A stretch of 64,000 bases of DNA, taken from Amoebidium appalachense. Lineage: Eukaryota > Ichthyosporea. The translations under genes were made by a program, and so were the position numbers. This document shows positions 61,294-64,000 of the stretch, one piece after another. The stretch is taken from NCBI GenBank assembly GCA_963693365.1, contig CAVNZM010000003.1:8184001-8248000 (forward strand), in the 5' to 3' direction. Numbering within the stretch: position 1 is the first letter of the stretch; the number at the start of each line of letters is the position of its first letter. The notes beneath the pieces were generated by a model. The model ran no database searches. It was not told the origin of the DNA and was given only the letters and a program-made list of their open reading frames with translations.

Positions 61294-62722
61294 TTCCAAC
61301 CTTTTTCTTGGTAAGAATGTGAATTGCTAAATACGTCAAAGTGTAAAAAATGAACATTTTGTGCTGCAAGCAAAATGTGCGGCTTTATCGCAATCGATTC
61401 TGTCGGATTACGTAAGCGGGTTAGCGCGACTGATAGGCCCACTGGCGTCATGCTGCTAAATATAAGACATAAACTATTTATAGTCACAAGTCTACGCTGA
61501 GTTCTCTAATACTTCCAATCCCCGGGGTTTACAGTGTCCGCGGTTTCTTTTTCGTTTTGGTATTAGTAAAGGTCAACCAAAAACCAGAAAGATTTTTCGA
61601 TTGATTTTTATCCGCCCAAGTAATAAATATAAAGCTATTGGGCTTAGCGTGGACTTGCGCTACATAATAAAAACGGTTCATGGTAAGGCCTGCAAAAAGT
61701 TTTTCCAGAAACCAAAAAACGAAAATCACACAGATTGAAAGTTTACGGAGATGCTGCGGCTCAGATGTTAGCCAGTCAGCTGCCAGAGTGCGCATTCCTA
61801 GGAATAAAATATTCGACCACTCCATTGACTCCAACACAGGCACGCGTGCCGTACTGGTGAAAAGATTCCTCTAACTCTGAAGGGTGCACTGCCTCGTAAC
61901 TAAGTATACGTGTGTATATACGTGGGTGGTTGAGTGTTGGTACATATGTCTCACTACGCTAGATTATTAAAGGAAGTGACGAATTGGGGGGCATGGCCCA
62001 TGCATGGTTTGGTCAGCTATAGATAATAACCCTTAGTTTGAGCCTCTTCATACTTTGGTTTGAATGTGCACGTAGGTTTGGTAGGCAAGTTGGGCAACCA
62101 ACGAGTAGGATATTTCCCTGATAGCCATACATACGTGAATTCAATACTGTAGCGTGGTGGTCACTTAGGTGTCACATTTCATAGCTACCTGTACATTTAC
62201 CCAGCAGAAAGGGTTTTCATAGAGCGTGCCGGCATGGCTATAAATAGCAAGAAGAGGCTATGAGGAGGGCACGTATGTTGGACTGAGCCCAAAACAACAT
62301 TTATGAACCATGGATGCAAAACCTGTAAGCGACCTTGCAATGACGTTGTGCGTGTTCGAACACTGGCGTATGAGGGGGTTACAAGCATTAGTTGATGTGG
62401 CTGGGGGGTAGCATGGCGTGTATAGGAAAAATGGAAGCACATGGTGGGCTTTTTTTGCTGGCTGCCAGAGGTAATGGGATTCCTTGGGGCAGACACCCGT
62501 GGTCCGACATGGCATTCGGCTTATAAGTAGAAGGAAAGGGATCATTGCGCTTTATTTTTTTGTGCAGCCAGGAGCTCGCATCTCTTTGCCCTTTGTTTCA
62601 CTTAACAATGTATAGTAATGCGGGACATCATTCATTGTGTGGATTATAGGTGTTTGCCCAGTGCTGTCATACCAGTTATTATCTCGCTTGTGCCAAACCC
62701 TCACGCCGGTTGTGTGTGGCAG
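61294..62722. other. Divergent region between VWA and myosin genes
   Basis: Ordinary-complexity sequence. Frames at 61529-61843 (minus) and 61680-61874 (plus) are open but match nothing known. The first myosin exon(s) must lie here or be non-coding; ATG 62618 is followed by a weak donor and the wrong phase. No clear promoter motif. Confidence 0.5.
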
Positions 62723-63018
62723 GGAACATGGGTCTGGCTGAAGATCCCAGCCGACCCCAAAAAGAAGACCAAAGAGTATGTGGAGGCTTGCCTGGTCAAG
62801 GCTAATGATGGCTCAACCCTCGTGTTTGAGACTGCTGACCAGCAGGTGGACATCCTCGCCACCGCCCCGCCCCCCTCCCCCTCGCCCCCCCGCCCTCCCC
62901 CCCCCCCCCCCCCCCCCCCCCCCCCGCTCGCCCCTGCACCCACCCTTCCCTCCCCCTCCCCCCCAAACAAGCAACGGCAAGAATCCTTCACCCACTTCCA
63001 CCTACACACTCTGCCTTT

Positions 63019-63049
<31 letters not shown>

Positions 63050-63362
63050 CCCCCCCCCCTCCCCCGCTCCCCCCCCCCCCCCTCCCCCCCCCTTCCCCCG
63101 GGCCCTCTCACCTCCCTGGCAACATTTTCCCCTCCTTGAGCATTCGGAGTAAGGCAGGCGCGAAGTAGAATTCGCTTTTCGTGACTCAAGTGTCTGTGAG
63201 CAGGAGCTGTACCGGGAGGCCGGGCAGATTCGGGAGGGAGAATGCTGGGCAATGAGTGAGAGCAGCCAGAGGGGGGTGGAGGATATGGCAAACATGACCG
63301 AGCTGCATCTGGAGGCAATGGTGCACAACTGCAGGTTGAGGCTGGCCAACGGCCTTATCTAT
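62723..63362 (+). CDS. Myosin heavy chain, N-terminal exons (partial, runs off window)
   Basis: Actin-based motor. Exon 62723-62845 (GTWVWLKIPADPKKKTKEYV…) is the N-terminal SH3-like segment. Exon 63204-63362 contains GVEDMANMTELHLEAMVHNC and NGLIY, the start of the motor domain (compare GVEDM.x.LTxLHE…VLHNL…IYT). Acceptors TGTGTGGCAG and GTGAGCAG and donors GTGGAC and GTAGGC give phase 0 throughout. The first donor is weak. The start codon and all ATP- and actin-binding motifs are outside the visible exons, so the myosin class cannot be assigned. Confidence 0.8.
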
Positions 63363-64000
63363 GTAGGCAACATCTCTCTCTCTCTCCCTGTTTCTGTGTG
63401 TGTATGTGGGGGGGGGGGGGTAGGGAGGGGGCAGGGAGGGGGAGGTGGGAGAGGTGGGAAGGTGAGGGATTGGGGGTTTGGGAGGTGGGGGAGGGAGGGG
63501 GGTTGGGGGGGAAGCGGGAGGTGTGTGTGGGTGCGCGCGCCGTGTGTGTGTGTGTGTGCGTGCGTGTGTGCGTGTGCGTGTGCGTGTGTGTGTGTGTGTG
63601 TGCGTGTGTGTGCGTGCATGCATGCAACTTGTGTGGACACGAGATAGCCGGCGGTGTCCATCCGTGCCCAGAGGGGGAGAAGGGGGGGGGGGGGGGGGGA
63701 AAGGGGAGGGTAGAACGTGCGGGGCAGGTGGAACGGAGAGGGGGGATAGGAGGGAGGAGGGAAGGGCGGGGGAAGGGGGTGGGTGGGGGAAGCGGAGGGG
63801 AAAGGGAGCAGGGGAGGAAAGGGGAATGTAGCCCTGTGAGAGGTTTGGGGGGATGAGGTAGTGGAAAGATCAGATGGGAAGAGACGAGAGAGACAAGCCG
63901 CGGGGGGGGGGGGGGGGGGGGGGGGGGGGAGGCACAGGGAACTTTCACGAAGGAGTGGACGGGGGTGTGTGTGTGTGGGGGGGGGGGGGGGGGGGGAGGA
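63363..64000 (+). other. Myosin intron to window end
   Basis: Begins GTAGGCAACATCTCTCTCTC, then G-rich and (GT)n sequence (63540-63625) and G tracts to the end. No exon is recognised. Confidence 0.6.

Noticed and set aside
62618-62722. ATG 62618 as the myosin start
   Set aside because: The only nearby donor is weak and gives the wrong phase for exon 62723. The frame upstream of the exon does not resemble a myosin N-terminus.

Overview
This is eukaryotic nuclear DNA. It holds intron-rich genes with GT-AG introns, very dense microsatellites and C/G homopolymer tracts, no bacterial-type operons, and one block of mitochondrial sequence. I rebuilt the spliced exons by checking family motifs, splice dinucleotides and intron phase by hand. 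The gene set (3R-MYB, BRCT-WGR-PARP, Rho-type GTPase, myosin, THAP plus DDE_4 transposase) and UGA read as Trp in the mitochondrial nad1 suggest a protist, perhaps near the opisthokonts (a unicellular holozoan would fit). The taxon cannot be fixed from this window.

Layout, left to right. 216-9360 (+): a 5'-truncated 3R-MYB/B-Myb gene of about 13 exons. 9361-10490: intergenic repeats. About 10490-13200: AT-rich mitochondrial block with nad1 and a tRNA cluster, all on the minus strand. 13200-16760: no recognised gene. 16761-20973 (+): a seven-exon gene encoding an F-box fused to a divergent Rho-family GTPase. 23291-37469 (-): a complete 19-exon PARP (BRCT-WGR-PRD-catalytic, about 638 aa) with a one-base homopolymer frameshift in exon 13. 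38900-40400 (-): the 3' end of an unrecognised gene, plus an array of 47-bp palindromic repeats. 40600-45600: several diverged copies of a dispersed repeat. 47221-48512 (-): a two-exon gene of unknown function. 49354-49731 (+): a stand-alone XPG N-domain ORF that shares a CCAAT-rich divergent promoter region with it. 51348-53075 (-): a decayed THAP + DDE_4 transposase. 53240-56150: a two-copy segmental duplication carrying small insertions flanked by 10-12 bp direct repeats. Two of these insertions have hairpin termini with covarying stems. 56781-61293 (-): a five-exon VWA-domain protein. 62723 to the window end (+): early exons of a myosin heavy chain.

The genes do not form a pathway. MYB (cell-cycle transcription), PARP (DNA damage) and the XPG domain (nucleases) are all nuclear. 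The F-box-Rho protein would join small-GTPase signalling to SCF ubiquitin ligases. Three features stand out: the F-box-Rho fusion, which looks like an SCF-type counterpart of RhoBTB; the hairpin-ended mobile elements, with filled and empty sites side by side; and a repeated intron layout with a C-tract just after the 5' splice site and often a (CA)n run just before the 3' splice site.
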